Source: Thamnaconus septentrionalis (Eukaryota > Chordata > Actinopteri > Tetraodontiformes > Monacanthidae). Taken from it: a stretch of DNA of 64,000 bases. A program made the position numbers and the translations under genes. Of this stretch, positions 23,351-35,731 are shown piece after piece (position 1 is the first letter of the stretch; the number at the start of each line of letters is the position of its first letter). The stretch covers positions 9,770,001-9,834,000 of the forward strand of contig CM020511.1 of NCBI GenBank assembly GCA_009823395.1, in the 5' to 3' direction. The notes beneath the pieces are model-generated. The model made no database searches and was not told the DNA's origin. It saw nothing but the letters and a program-made list of their open reading frames with translations.

Positions 23351-24061
23351 TTTCACCCTGAAGAGCCCATTACAGTCCCTCAATAATAGAGCACTTTACT
23401 GAGGGGGGGCGCAAAAGGATTTGAAATCTGGTAAACTGCCTGCTTCCTTGGGAAAAAAAGGGTGTGATGAAGTATAAAATGGAAGAGATGGGCCGAGAGA
23501 ACGGCAAGCGGTGGAAAGGAAGAAATCTGCGACGGAGCTGCCAGTCAGGAAACAGAAGAAAAGCCCATCGACGCCTCGACAACCTCGACATCAGCGGCCG
23601 GCCGATCTGCGCGGCTGACTGAGTAGGCGGGGAAAAGTTCATCTTGTCTTTTGTCTAATCTATACACTTTTTATGACTGGAAATTAATGGGCTCACAGGC
23701 GCTCACGCTTTTAACGCGCACGTGCACACACACACACGGATAGATTTTTGTCAGCATGCAATGCTCGTCCTGGAGCGGTGCTTTTATCATCACCCGGTAA
23801 GTAGCAGCGGTAAAATTGCTTAATTAAAGCATGAATGTTTAATAAACCCCCGGGCGGCGAGTTGGAGAGGGACTTCAGATAGGCCGTCCGTTGATGGGCA
23901 GCCTGGAGGAAGGAGACGCTGCCATCTCTCAACTTCACTTTCAAGCCGGCTGCGAGTTCCATTCCTTCCTCTTGACAGTGCGGGGGAGGGTCCGGTGAAA
24001 ACCGGACTTTGATTTTGCAACATTCAGGCTGCGTTCACACACGTTTCGGCAATACATTGAT

Positions 24062-24088
<27 letters not shown>
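24062..24088. repeat. poly-A run
   Basis: A run of 27 A on the plus strand. No target duplication or SINE body was recognised next to it. Confidence 0.9.
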
Positions 24089-24092
<4 letters not shown>

Positions 24093-25719
24093 GCAAGCAC
24101 AGCACGACCCCATCATTTTAAGGGTGGAGTTCACTGACTGTGGTCTTTCTTTGTTGTTGTCACACTGCCACATGACGTGAACGACAGTCGCACGTATTGA
24201 CGACGTGACGACAGTCGACCGTATTGACGAAGAAAAGATGAGTTGGGATGTAATTAGTTTCTTTTTTACTGTGGCTAAAGCTAGCCCACTAGCGACCGCC
24301 TCAGGTAGCTCCCAGTCTACTCGCCTTTTGAGCAATAGGGAGATAATTCATGTTAGGCTAATGTTTGCTAATATTTAGTAGGTAGCTAGTGTTGCTTTTA
24401 TCAGCAACCATTTGCTAAAGTAAACATTAGCTGGCGAGCAAAACAAAGAAATCATTACTCAAAAATGTTCTTTGTTTAAATGGTATGGCCCTCTAGTTGT
24501 AAGCTAATGTTAGCTTCTCTTGGGGAACAGTTATAATGCCCAAACCTAATATGAGCAAACATTGTAACGTAACTGTAACTTTGTAACATGTGAATAAAAG
24601 CTTGATTCATTCAGTCACTTGTTCATTCAGTCACTGTATGGCAGCAAACAGGGCCATTCTTCCTTCGTCTTCGACAGTTTCATTTTAACGCTACTATTAG
24701 CGCAGTTGAATACGGCACAAGCACTCCCACTCGACTTTGCTCCCGCTCGACGTCATCGCTGTGTGTCACTCGACACGTAGTTACAGGAGCGCTCACTGCA
24801 GTCCAACACAACTCTGATTCCAAACGGCAATAAATTCTTTTCATCGATGATTCCTTAGGGAAGACAAAAAGCAGGGAGTAGCTCACTGTTTTGGCAGTCC
24901 ATGTGCCCTCTTGTTTGCACACAGTGGTCAATAAAAGTGACAAGTCTGACACAGCGTCACAAGGGTGGGCCGGGGACAGACGTTGCCAAAAGACAACTGC
25001 TGGGGCTGAAGGTTTTCTTCTCTACAGCGACATATTAAATCTGTTGCAAAGCAGTCACATGATGCACATCCAGGAGCTTTTGCATCTGGTCAGATGCAGA
25101 CTAAAACAAACACGGTTCACCCCCAACACACGTTATGTTCTGAAGATTTTTTAAACACTGTTTGACCTTGGGCCACCTCTTCCATCCTCACAACAGTCAC
25201 CATCCCCTGTATAGCAAGTCTCACAACAGTGCACTGCCATCAAGTCATCCCCTTTTGCCTGGAAGCACAGCGGTAAAGCAGTAATGATGGTCAACCTTCA
25301 GCTCATGCGAACAAAAAAAGACACTAAAAAACACAGGGTGCACTTCTGCTCTTTCTACATCCACCATCAACCATCACCCGCCCCCCCCTTTTTTTATCAG
25401 AAAAAACAATTTACTCCTTTTTTTTTAAAGCAACATACATTTGAAAGACTTATTAATTTAAGTCTTAAAAGGTAAAATAGTCGTAGGGTTAATCTCAACG
25501 CTGCTCCTTACCACTGCGTGTGCGACAGAGATGAGTCAATTCCGTTTGAAAACTTTCCAAACGGACTGCGAGGCCCCCTGCAGGCAGAGCGACCTCTGCG
25601 CTGGCACCCGATATCTGACAGCCAGCTCCCCTTCATTTATTCTGTCCTGCTCCTTCTCCTCCTCCTCCTCCTCCTCTTCCTCCACCACATTCCCCGTGGA
25701 GAACACCACACCTTGATTT

Positions 25720-25720
<1 letters not shown>

Positions 25721-25788
<68 letters not shown>
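25721..25788. repeat. (CA)34 microsatellite
   Basis: Uninterrupted CA dinucleotides over 68 bp on the plus strand. Confidence 0.97.
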
Positions 25789-25790
<2 letters not shown>

Positions 25791-25911
25791 CACGCACGCC
25801 AAATCAGCTTTACTCCCGCTGTCTCAGTCAGCCACCCACATTAGTCACGTGGGGCCAGTGTGCTGTTGCACCAGTATTCTTGCCATTTTATGGTGTGACA
25901 TTTCATTCTGC

Positions 25912-25946
<35 letters not shown>
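25912..25946. repeat. (TG)n microsatellite, opposite orientation to its neighbour
   Basis: Uninterrupted TG dinucleotides, about 17 units, 123 bp right of the (CA)34 tract. The two tracts are complementary. Confidence 0.97.
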
Positions 25947-25947
<1 letters not shown>

Positions 25948-26756
25948 AACGGCTGTATAGAGTGCACCGTCTTTTGTTTTGTTTTTTTGCGCTGGTGTGT
26001 ATGGCGGAGCGAGGAGCTTTGCTGTAGGATCCCTCGCTTTCTTCCTCCTGGAGGTGGACTGGAAATCCTTCAGTTTGTGTCCCAGCCACCTCCCGGAGGC
26101 TCGCAGGCAGGTGGATGCACACTTCATCATCCTCACCTTGCAGCCACGTGCAAGCGAGTACAGGTTCAAAAGAAATCCTGACAGGTAGTGGTGATCGCTG
26201 ATTGAGATTGCAAAGTGATGTTTCTCAACATTAGCCGGAGCTTTTCCAAATCCAAGTTGCCTTCCGAAGGGAGTGCAGTCAAAGCAGTAACAGGTTTTTT
26301 CTGTCCTTATTGTGAAATTGTTCAAGATTTGAATATATGAAAACCAGAGGTGACCAGATTATGCACATTCTATACTTAGGAATAGGAATGCTAAGTTATT
26401 CCTGTTGCCCCCCCCCCCCGTTGGGAGTCTTATTTTCTGGCTTTGAACCACACGTACATAAAAATTTAGACCAACTGTGGCGCAAATACTCACCACCCAC
26501 AGATTTATTGCTCTCTGCTGCCTTCTACCTCCCACAGGCTAAAAGTCAAGTGTGATTTTTTTTTTTTTTTTTTTTTAAATTGATGGCCCAAATAGTATTT
26601 TGGGTGTGTTTTTAAATGCCACGTTTGAAATGACTCATACACAAAAAAATGCATTTTTGACAGAGTGATAAAACAGCATCATCACACACGAAAAACAACA
26701 ACAAAACATATTCGATTCAAAGAGTCTCGGAGCTATATTTTTGGTTTTGCTCTGTC

Positions 26757-26758
<2 letters not shown>

Positions 26759-26814
<56 letters not shown>
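26759..26814. repeat. (CA)28 microsatellite
   Basis: Uninterrupted CA dinucleotides over about 56 bp. Confidence 0.97.
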
Positions 26815-26815
<1 letters not shown>

Positions 26816-27544
26816 CCTACTTAAAGGGAAAGCTAATATTTGTTTTTCCTTTGTCCATAACAAGATTCCTTTGCAGTAACATGACAATGGCAGGCAATGG
26901 AAGGCAAATGAGAAAGGTGCTCTCACAAGAGCCTTGTTTAGTTTCCTTGAATGAAATGTGATTTCATTAATTTCATTAATAACTCGCGTTACCACGCTCA
27001 GATAGCCATGGTTTGGAGATGGCGATGGCATGGATCCAGACAAACTCTAGCGTGGACTGTTTTGCTTGTTGCGTCAACATCCTCTGACCTCCATCTGACC
27101 CGGCTGCCTGCCGTACTCGGCAAAAGATTCTGAACTGTATCTTGTAAGCGCAGAATAAATGAGTAACACAATAATTAAAAAAAAAAAATGTTTTTGAATT
27201 TGACTGAGCACGGTGATGCGTGACCTTGTCTTGATACATTACCCACATGACTACCTTCAGGAAAACATGCCAACTTTTGTGTCTCTCCACAGAAATCTTT
27301 CAGTCGAGTGTGAATAAAATTGCCGCTGCGCAATGTTACAGGGCGCAGAGTAAAATAAAATGAAGGCGGTCAAACTGTTGATGGTGTTGAAGAAAAATCA
27401 GACAAACATAAAAGACAACAGGAACCAATCAAAAGAGATGCATTTTAGGGATGGATGTGAGTTGACTTGAAATTGGGTTGCGTGAAACCGAAGGGAAGAG
27501 GTCTCAGAGTAAAAACAGTGCACACTTACAGACTTTATGAAACC

Positions 27545-27822
27545 ATATCAAAAGGTACAGTGTGTGAAATTCTGCCATCTAGTAGTCAGCCTTTAGATTG
27601 CAGCGCTCATTTGCTCACCCTCTCGCTCCCAAGCTTGCCGGTGAACTACAGTGGACTATGTATATTCTTATCTAGAAATAAGAGCCGTTCTAAAGGGAAG
27701 GAAAACCAAATTACTTTTATTGTGCTGCGAGTATACACTTTTATTTATGTATTTTTGGGCTCTATGTTAAAATTTCACCTATGCAAAAATCGTAAATCAG
27801 ACTTTACACACTGGACCTTTAA
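27545..27822 (+). mobile_element. TTAA-flanked MITE, copy B
   Basis: Shorter relative (about 278 bp) of the element at 15017-15428. The left end reads ATCAAAAGGTACAGTGTGTG, the right end TTTACACACTGGACCTTTAA, ending in TTAA. These are imperfect inverted repeats. Shared interior pieces include AGCGCTCATTTGCTCACC and CAAATTACTTTTATTGTG. It has no coding capacity and lacks part of the middle present in copies A and C. Confidence 0.75.
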
Positions 27823-28215
27823 TTGTGAGTCGGCATTAAAGTCAAATCGCTCTCCAGAGGAGACCAACTCTTGAGACAACCCCCCACTCTTTTCTAGAGC
27901 CACTCCAACCTGGACCCAATTCACCAGAGTGTTTTACGTGAATATTTCTCTTTGAAACTGGAGCCCTGTATACACATTTCTAACTGCTGCTCTAGAATCC
28001 TTTTATTTTGTTGTTGACATCTTAGTTTGCGTGGCTTCGACCACATATTCACAATCTCAAAGACGTCACAGAGCTCGTCTTCGCCGCTCACGACAGAGCG
28101 TCCCTCTCGCCGGGGTTGTTTTAGGCTGAGACAGCATGTCCTTGTTTGCTTGTTTAGTCCAGGCTGAATTAAACCCCGCTGCACTCGGAAAAATTGACAA
28201 CAAAGGCAAAAACAA

Positions 28216-28224
28216 AGAGTGAGA

Positions 28225-28259
<35 letters not shown>
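28216..28259. repeat. (GA)n microsatellite
   Basis: GA dinucleotides with one GAGT interruption near the left end. Confidence 0.95.
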
Positions 28260-28261
<2 letters not shown>

Positions 28262-29686
28262 GACACGACCCAGATGATGCCTCGGCATTGTGGGTACGTT
28301 GTAATCGGGCCTCCTTCACCTTCAGTTTGTCACTTCTGGCACTTTTCGGAGCGAACACCACTCTGTGTGTCTCTTTTGTTCGTCCTGAGTCACGCGCTTA
28401 CTCATCTCGTCACGTCTCTCTCTGATCCATCATTTAATCATTCACTGCCTCCCCTGCTGTCCAACAAGGGCCTACAATTTTTGTTTTTTTTCTCTCCACA
28501 AACCTCATCTTAAACACATTGTTTACAAGGTGGACTTTTTTCGGTTGAACTTTGTGGAACCAAAGTACGGCAGTTGGTGTTTGGTCCTCAAACCTTTAAC
28601 TCTGAACAATTTGAATGTCAGAACGGTCCAAAAATAGCCTCGCTACCGTCAGTGCGCTCAACTTAAAGGTTAAAGATGTCTCACGCAGCACTGGCACTGT
28701 ACTCAAGCAGCGAGCTGGACACGACTCTGGCTAATTAGCCTTAACTATCAGTTCTAGACAGCCTGGTCCTCTTTTGAACGGCTGTTTTATTGATGGGAAT
28801 CTTTGCGGTGCCTAGGTTTAAGCGTTGTTAATTGTCCATTGTCCTGTAACAGCGTCGCGGAAACGCACCGTGCTGTTACGGGACGCCGGCGGGAAAAGTC
28901 AGCAAATCACAGATCATGCGTGGCATTCATCCTTGAAATTTGATCCGGGGTGGGTCACGTGAAAATCAATTCAAGTTAACCTCCACATATTGATAAAGAA
29001 AAACAGATAATCAAGCCGCGCCATATCTGTCAGACTGGAGGTCAGCCACAGCCGCCGAGTGACGGGGAATATTGCCGTTTTAACAGGAATTCTTCTCAAC
29101 GTCAATATGTTCATTGACCCTCTTAGAGCTTCATACTCGGGCAGTCGTCATGGAGGGAACTGGTTGGAACGACACGAAGCACTCATGTATTGTTGTACCA
29201 TCTGAACACAATGTTAATTGTTTCTTCAATATGAACTATTTTTAGAAAATAACAGGATTATTTATTTAGGTGATTGTTTGTTTGGTCACAAATGCAACTT
29301 TTTTGTTTTTTTCACAAAGAAGTAGCAAAAGGACAGCAAAGGCGTGTAATTGTAAATGAATTATTCATTCGCACCTCACCTCCCATTCAGTAAATGTGCA
29401 TGTTGGGATCAGGAGTTGCTTTTGTCTGCCTTCACTGAGGCACAGTCTTCCCTTAGAGATCTGAGAGCCTTTGTCTGTGTAATAGGTTGCTTTGGTTGAG
29501 GCAAAACACAACAACAAAAAAACGAAACAAAAAACATGTGAGTCGTTTTATTTTACGTGTCGTCACACGACCACTTTGGTTGGACTTCAGAGACAATTGT
29601 GCATCATTCCATCATATTTGTGGATTCAGTTTTCAGAGAAATTTGAGGCTGATGCTCTCTAGTCTTGTAAAATGTAAAAAGTGCAA

Positions 29687-29741
<55 letters not shown>

Positions 29742-30600
29742 TTTGAGTATATATTTTGCACTAAAGGCCAATGGTTACATAATGGTAGGTCTGTTTGCTG
29801 TTCTGGTTTCAACCATAATTTTTCCAGTCAAGTGCACTGAATATCATTACAGATGAAAAAAAAATCTGTTCGTGTCTCTCTTTAGCTATGTGGGCAGAAA
29901 TGTATAAAACAGACAGAAAAGCACATTAGCAGGGCTGCAAGCAAATGCTGTTAGTGTGATGCAGTTTTGTTGTTGTTGTTTTTTTTTTTTATCTGCAGTG
30001 CTAGTGTCAATTTAAATTTCGATATATCATTTTTTATCAAACTCTGTCACAGCTCCCCACCAAGCTGCCACCGCTGCTGGTTATACAAGGATGAGCTTGG
30101 AAAATGAAAAGTCTGAGGACTGGCAAACAACTGCCAAACTGCCTGGAAATAAAAACAATTCTGGAAAATTAAAAAAAAAAAAACAAACAAACAAAAAAAA
30201 AAAACTGAAAATTGAAAAACAAACAAACCAAAAAAACTTTGTGTTATGTGCTTCAGTCAAATACCAAACGCTGGATCCCTGCTGTATCTGCAAATGCCAT
30301 GTATGTCAAATGAAGGGTATTTTTGATTTGACTGACAACGAAAAGATAAAACTTCATTTCAACCACAAAAACATTTAAACTATTCAAAATAAATGTAAGT
30401 TATGGAGCCACATTTTAATGTCTAAACACATTAGGAAACTCTCTTTGAAAAAAAAACACTTCTAGTCATCAAATTTGAATAATTTGATTATCAAGACACT
30501 GATTTGCATCGACTCTCTTCACTCGCGTGCAAGTTTTTGGTCGCTCCAATGAAAAGCGACAACTGATTTCCACTTAATAATACTGAGTGGATACAATACC
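28260..30600. other. intron interior; one GATA repeat, otherwise no recognised features
   Basis: About 2.3 kb of intron. It contains the (GATA)n tract at 29689-29741 and an A-rich AAAC-type stretch around 30170-30235. No exon or element end was seen. Confidence 0.6.
29689..29741. repeat. (GATA)n microsatellite
   Basis: About 13 uninterrupted GATA units on the plus strand. Confidence 0.96.
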
Positions 30601-31747
30601 AGGAACTGGACCTGAAGGTCATCATCCGCAGCAACTGTAACGAGCGCATCCTATTTCCATAAATTTGTATTCCGGCGATGACAGATTGTGCGCAAAGATC
30701 CCACACTTCCCAAAAGGAAGCCAAACTCCCCAGCTATCGACCCCCCCCCTACCCCCCTCCCCTCCCCCACCCACTGAGCAGGATGAGAGCAGAGCTCAAG
30801 TGCTGACAGCAGGTCTCACCCCTCCGTCTGCTCCTGGGCAGGACCTCCAGTCCCTTCGTCCGTGGAGGAGGAGAACGAAGAGGAGGCAAAGGAAGGAGGC
30901 TGCCACACAAATTGCCAATGTGCTACTGCAGCAACTGGGACTGAACGGATCCGGCCGCACACTTTCTGACCCTCAGGACAACGTTTGTCCTCATCAAAAC
31001 CCTCCGCGGCAGACAGGCAGTGGTCGTTGAAGCGGCTTCATCTCCCTCTCATCTGACTATTTTTCGCCTCCCTCCCTCCATTCATCACCATTAGCCTCTT
31101 CTCAGCAGAGCGGGTCTAAAAATGCCCGGCTCGATGACCTATTTCCCCGTAAAAGAAAGAAAAAAAAAAAACCTCATCAGATCATCCCGAACCCTCTTTA
31201 TCTCCATCCTCCCTCCTACATCACCATCCCTCCATATGTTGACCATCCAGACGAAACGTTCACGGGCGCCTGTGTTTACGCGCTCAACCCAATCTGGGAT
31301 TATCAACCGGCGGTCGCTTTGTGCGCGGATGGAGAGGCAGGCGACGGGGAGAAGAAAAGCCGTAAACGCTTCCCTTTTCTTCCTGCTCGCGTGAACCGGA
31401 GTGGATGGTATATTTTTCTCCTTTATTTTTCACACCTTGAGGCACCAAAACAGCCCACACCCCGCTGTCGAGCACCATAAGCGGGATTACGTAAGTGCGA
31501 TAACTAGCAAAGAGAGAGAGAGAGGAGGAGGAGGAGGAGACCAGGGTGGCGAGGGAGCAAGGTTTGGGGGGGTTAGACGCTCAGGAGACCGGAGGAGGAT
31601 CAGGCAGGAGGAACCCACCGCAACATCTCCTCCCTCTCTCTCTCTGCTCAGCTGGCTGCCCCACAAATGGCTCAGTATCAGCCCACCATCAGCCTGGGGA
31701 GCGAGAGATAGCGAGGCAGCCACGCTGGCCCTGGGGGGGGGGGGGGG

Positions 31748-32405
31748 TGATGAGGAGGAGGAGGACGGCGACGACGAAGAAGAGGAGGAGGAGAAGGAGG
31801 AGGAAGGTGTGGAGGAGGAAGATGAGGAGTAGGAAGAGAAGAGAGGAGGAGGAGGACGAAGAAGAGGAGGAGGAGAAGGAGGAGGAAGATGTGGAGGAGG
31901 AAGATGAGGAGTAGGAAGAGAAGAGAGGAGGAGGATGAAGAGGAGAGAGGAGGAGGAGGATGGGAGAAGAGGAGGAGGAAAAGGAGAGAGGAGAAGGAGG
32001 AGGAAGAGGAGAGAGGAGGAGAAGGAGGAGGAAGATGAGGAGTAGGAAGAGAAGAGAGGAGGGGTATGAAGAGGAGAGTGGAGGAAGAGGAGGAGGAGGA
32101 GGAGAAGGAAGAAAAGGAGAAGGAGGATGAGAAGGAGGAGGAAGAGGAGGAGGATGATGAGAGGAGGAGGATGATGAGAAGGAGGAGGAAGAGGAGAGAG
32201 GAGGAGAAGGAGGAGGATGATGAGAAGGAGGAGGAAGAGGAGAGAGGAGAAGGAGGATGAGGAGGAGGAGGAAGATGTGGAGGAAGATGAGGAGTACGAA
32301 AAGAAGAGAGGAGGAAGAGGAGGAGGAGGAGAAGGAAGAAGAGGAGGAGGACGGGAGAAGAAGAGGAAAAGGAGGATGAGAAGGAGGAGGAAGAGGAGGA
32401 GGAGG
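31748..32405. repeat. polypurine minisatellite of GGA/GAA units, about 660 bp
   Basis: The plus strand is almost all purine: GAGGAGGAA and GAGAGGAGGA units interspersed with GATGAGGAG, with longer blocks repeated, such as GTGGAGGAGGAAGATGAGGA at about 31808 and again near 31889. Long open frames on both strands (up to 357 codons on the minus strand) are simply the repeat read as Ser/Leu/Pro or Glu/Arg and are not genes. In the adgrb1 transcript it gives a long C/U-rich tract. It can form triplex (H-) DNA in principle. Confidence 0.95.
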
Positions 32406-32539
32406 ACAGCAAGAATACACCCACAGGCAGAGTGAGAGGGGCTGGGTTGGGGGGGGGGCAGTGAGTAGCAGAGGAACAAGCGAGAGATAGATGGTGTAAA
32501 GGTTAGCGGAGGGGTGAGGGAGGGGGCGGGGGGGTTTGG

Positions 32540-32910
32540 ACGAGCCAAGAAATGTTTCCTCCCTGCGGCTCTCCGTGGTCCTGACGAGAGCCGGCAAAGA
32601 GACGTCAGGCCGCATCCTGTCTACCGGCGGAGGGACGGCCGAGCCGGAACCAGCCAGCGGTGCGGCGACGCTCCGGACCACGAGGGCCCGTAACTCCACC
32701 ACATCTTCTCTTCCTCCTCCTTCTCCTCTCATCTTCCTCTTCTGATGATCAGCATCATACACTCAGCGCCCCTCAAACCCTCCCCCCACCCTCCCCAGAG
32801 CTTCTCCATTTCCAGCGCTGCTTCTCCTCACTTTCCTCAGACTTCCCGGAGTCTGATCGCGTGTCGCTCCCCGGACGGCAGCGGCGGCAGCAGTGAACCC
32901 GCAAGGTCAC
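32540..32910. promoter_or_regulatory. CpG-rich block beside the polypurine tract
   Basis: A dense CpG patch (for example 32620-32695 and 32840-32890) about 3.3 kb downstream, in transcript sense, of the first coding exon. It may be part of a regulatory CpG island. No reliable exon is visible in it. Confidence 0.3.
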
Positions 32911-32966
32911 GGAGCTCGATTCCATCAGATGAAACCTTAAACCTCCATCCATTAGCCCCCCCAACC

Positions 32967-33015
32967 CTCTCTGTCTCTCTCTCTCTCTCTCTCTCCCTCT
33001 CTCTCCCCCTCTCTC
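32967..33015. repeat. (CT)n microsatellite
   Basis: CT dinucleotides with CCCT interruptions on the plus strand. Confidence 0.93.
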
Positions 33016-33130
33016 CGCTTCACTTTGGCAACAGCGCTCAGCTTGGTTTCATGTCAGTGCCGCACAATTATTTTCACTTTATCAAAAAAAATGCTGTCAG
33101 GGAACAAAAGGTGTACGTTTTTTTTTTTTA

Positions 33131-33168
33131 GTGTGTGTGTGCGTGTGTGTGTGTTTGTGTGTGTGTTA
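33131..33168. repeat. (TG)n microsatellite, imperfect
   Basis: Alternating GT with C and TT interruptions following a T-run. Confidence 0.9.
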
Positions 33169-33552
33169 TTAGTCCATAACCTGCATTGCGGGTGTGGCCT
33201 AGCGGAAGATTGTCAGCCTAGACAAAAATTCGACAGGGTCAAGAAGAGCATCAATTGTAAAATTCTATGATATGGCTCCTAAATATGGCTGGAAAAAACA
33301 GTAAAATTTTAAGATAAAAAGTCATGTTATGAAACAAGTGAGGAAGCATGACATTGGTTTGGATCTTCCTCTAATTCGCAGCCCCAAGTCAGTCGCTATG
33401 TCGAAAGCAACTAAGCTTATGCACTAACTTTGTATTGGGGAAGTCTAAAATAGTGAACATAATATTAGAACTCATGGTGTGATATCAAGTCAGGTCGTGT
33501 GTTGCGTTGGTGCCAAACTGCTGAGTCATTACTGGCAGCTACAGCGTGATCT

Positions 33553-34665
33553 AGTTCAGGGTTTCCCAAACTGTTCTACAACAGCATTAGCCTCTCAAAG
33601 AAAATATGTAAAGAAGCATCAACTATTAGAATTTTTCTTACTTTTACTTGCTATTCAATCAATGTTACATTTGTTTCGACTAAGAACACTATCAGCTAAC
33701 ATGTTGATAATCGTAGCAATCTTTCTCTATGGCTGTAAAGCCAAACTTAATACACTGTATGCTGCCTCATATTTTCTGACTTTAGTTAGCCAGTTCTGAT
33801 GTTTTTTCTGCAGCAGTGTCGGTCTCTTTGTTACTAATGTATTGTTCACTTTGCACTAGCTAGGCTAGCTTGAGGAGCAAATCACTTTGTTGAATGGGTA
33901 AAACTGGCACGACACACACACGCAACGCCATTAAAAATGTTTTAGACTTTTTTTTCTCATATTCTGTCCAATTCTCTGGCGGCCCTCCAAACGCCCCCTG
34001 GTGGCGTCTGGGGGGCCACGAAACACCGGGCGGGAGGGAAACATGACGCCCGGGGGAACTAATGTTTTCACGTCGGAACTTTTTCCACGGCGGAACAATT
34101 AACAAAAAGTGTTCAGTAGGTTGTAGCAAAGAAAAACGCTGCTCACGTACACAGGATGGACAAATATTTGACAGGGATGAAAAGAAGAATTCAGGAGTCC
34201 GGCGGTGGCCAGTGTTCTTTGTTGTTGGCCACTTTTGGCTGTAGAATCGTTCCGCGAGTAGCTGCGAACGATGGTGTCGTTCACGGCAGACTTAAAGCGG
34301 GGTGCACCTCTGCGGCCGGCTTGCGGCGTCTGGTCTATTTTCTTTGTAATGCACGAGCCGCGAGCGAAAAAGCCAGAGGACAACAAACAGTTTCGAGCGC
34401 TGATAGAACGTAATCAAACACCTTTGCATCAGTACGTGATCTGAGCCGCGACTGGCGCAATATTATGACTTAGCGCACGCAATGCTCACCGTCATCCCGT
34501 GTGGCAGGTAGAAAATGTGATGTTGTCGCATGACTGATGTTGTTGATGTGGTCAATTTCATCAAAACAAGACCCCTGAAAGCGCAGCTATTTACTGCACT
34601 TGGGCATGAAAAATATTCTTCCTCCAAGGTGGGGCGTGACAGAAAAAGTTTGAGAACCACTGCCC
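33553..34665 (+). mobile_element. decayed hAT transposon with a trace of transposase start
   Basis: The left edge CAGGGTTTCCCAAACTG and the right edge AGTTTGAGAACCACTG form the imperfect inverted ends typical of Charlie-like hAT elements. Between them, a plus-strand frame at 34156 begins MDKYLTGMKRRIQESGGGQ, resembling the start of ZBED5/SCAND3-like hAT transposases, and continues for about 85 codons before a stop. No BED finger or catalytic domain remains. No 8-bp target duplication could be identified, probably because the right end was rearranged by the satellite duplication next to it. Confidence 0.55.
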
Positions 34666-34979
34666 TAATGCCATGTAAGTCTATGGGGTCAAAAGTCAAC
34701 TTTGTCCAAGAGACATGGGACCACTTGCAGGTTCATCGGGATCCCTCAAGACACAGCCACGTCAAATTTGGGGCTTCTAGCCCATGAGGAACCCCGAAAC
34801 CCTAACCCTAATTCCAGCAGTAACCCTAACCCTAACCCTAATTCCAGCCTTATCGCTAACCCTAATGCCATGCAAGTCTATGGGGTCAAAAGTCAACTTT
34901 GTCCAACAGACATGGGACCACTTGCAGGTTCATAAGGATCCCTCAAGACACAGCCACGTCAAATTTCGGGCTTCTAGCA
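34663..34979. repeat. 197-bp tandem duplication with interstitial telomere-like repeats
   Basis: A unit beginning CCCTAATGCCATG and continuing AAGTCTATGGGGTCAAAAGT, CATGGGACCACTTGCAGGTT starts at 34663 and again at 34860. The spacer between them (34798-34866) is built from CCCTAA hexamers broken by ATTCCAGC, the vertebrate telomeric motif. Flanking both sides is GTTTGAGAACCACTGCC (34648 and 35015), so the block expanded at the end of a hAT element. Confidence 0.85.
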
Positions 34980-35139
34980 AGAAAACTTTTCTTTCTCCAA
35001 GGTGACAGAGAAAGTTTGAGAACCACTGCCGTAAATGATGTAATAAAACGATTGTAAAATTGTAAAAGTTTGACTTTGCAGGAAGCTCAACATTTTTTTC
35101 TGTAATTTCATTGCACGACCGTATTTGCAGATTACAGTT

Positions 35140-35268
35140 CCACAGTTCTATTTTATTTTTAATTAATATAATTTTTCATTCTCTTTGCACTACTTTTTTG
35201 TTGCTGTAATTATGCAAATTTCCCCAATATGGGATTAAAAATGGCACTCTATTCTATTCTATGAATCA
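35140..35268 (+). mobile_element. LINE 3'-end fragment, same tail family as 8700-8985
   Basis: Contains TTTTTCATTCTCTTTGCACT, GTAATTATGCAAATTTCCCC, AATATGGGATT and a terminal TTCTATTCTATTCTA. This is the best-preserved copy of the tail in the window, in plus orientation. No reverse transcriptase sequence is attached. Confidence 0.7.
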
Positions 35269-35731
35269 TCAGGCAAATCAAGTACCTCACTACCTCACTG
35301 CTGGTGAAGATTTTAAAGAAGTCTTAAGTGCAATTGCAGTCCATTTTCATGTTAAATGTGAGAACTCTCATTGACTGTTCTGGGACTACTACTTTACTTT
35401 GACTGATTTTTTCAAATGCACCTCAATTATGAATTCTTATCTTATGTACACATTTTTAAACAACAATAACAGGAATAATTAAGACATGTGACTTACCAAG
35501 GGGCCATATTTACACACCCCTGAGCTGTTTTCCCTTGTGTTGGCTTTTCCATTTATTTTTCCTCTTCCCTGGCAGAAAAGGCTCCCACACTCACATCCTT
35601 CACTTGCTTGATCTATGTTACTTTGCTGAGAGCCCACTGAGCTCGAATACAATAGTTTGATACATTGAGCTGAGACAAAACAAAATAAATGCACAAAGCC
35701 CAGGTCCCGTCTCGTTGAGTCATTCTACACC

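Noticed and set aside
22996..23383. Cys/Val-rich frames on the minus strand
   Set aside because: Produced by (CA)n tracts and the 109-bp duplication; no start context, no similarity, no splice support.
31487..32762. Long minus-strand open frames (353, 248 and 357 codons) rich in Ser, Leu and Pro
   Set aside because: They are the polypurine/polypyrimidine minisatellite read in all three frames; every frame is open, composition is extreme and no domain is present.
33175..33260. Possible tRNA-derived SINE head (GTGTGGCCTAGCGG, then AAATTCGACAGGG)
   Set aside because: A- and B-box-like words are present but too degenerate, with no tail or target duplication, to call a SINE or a tRNA gene.
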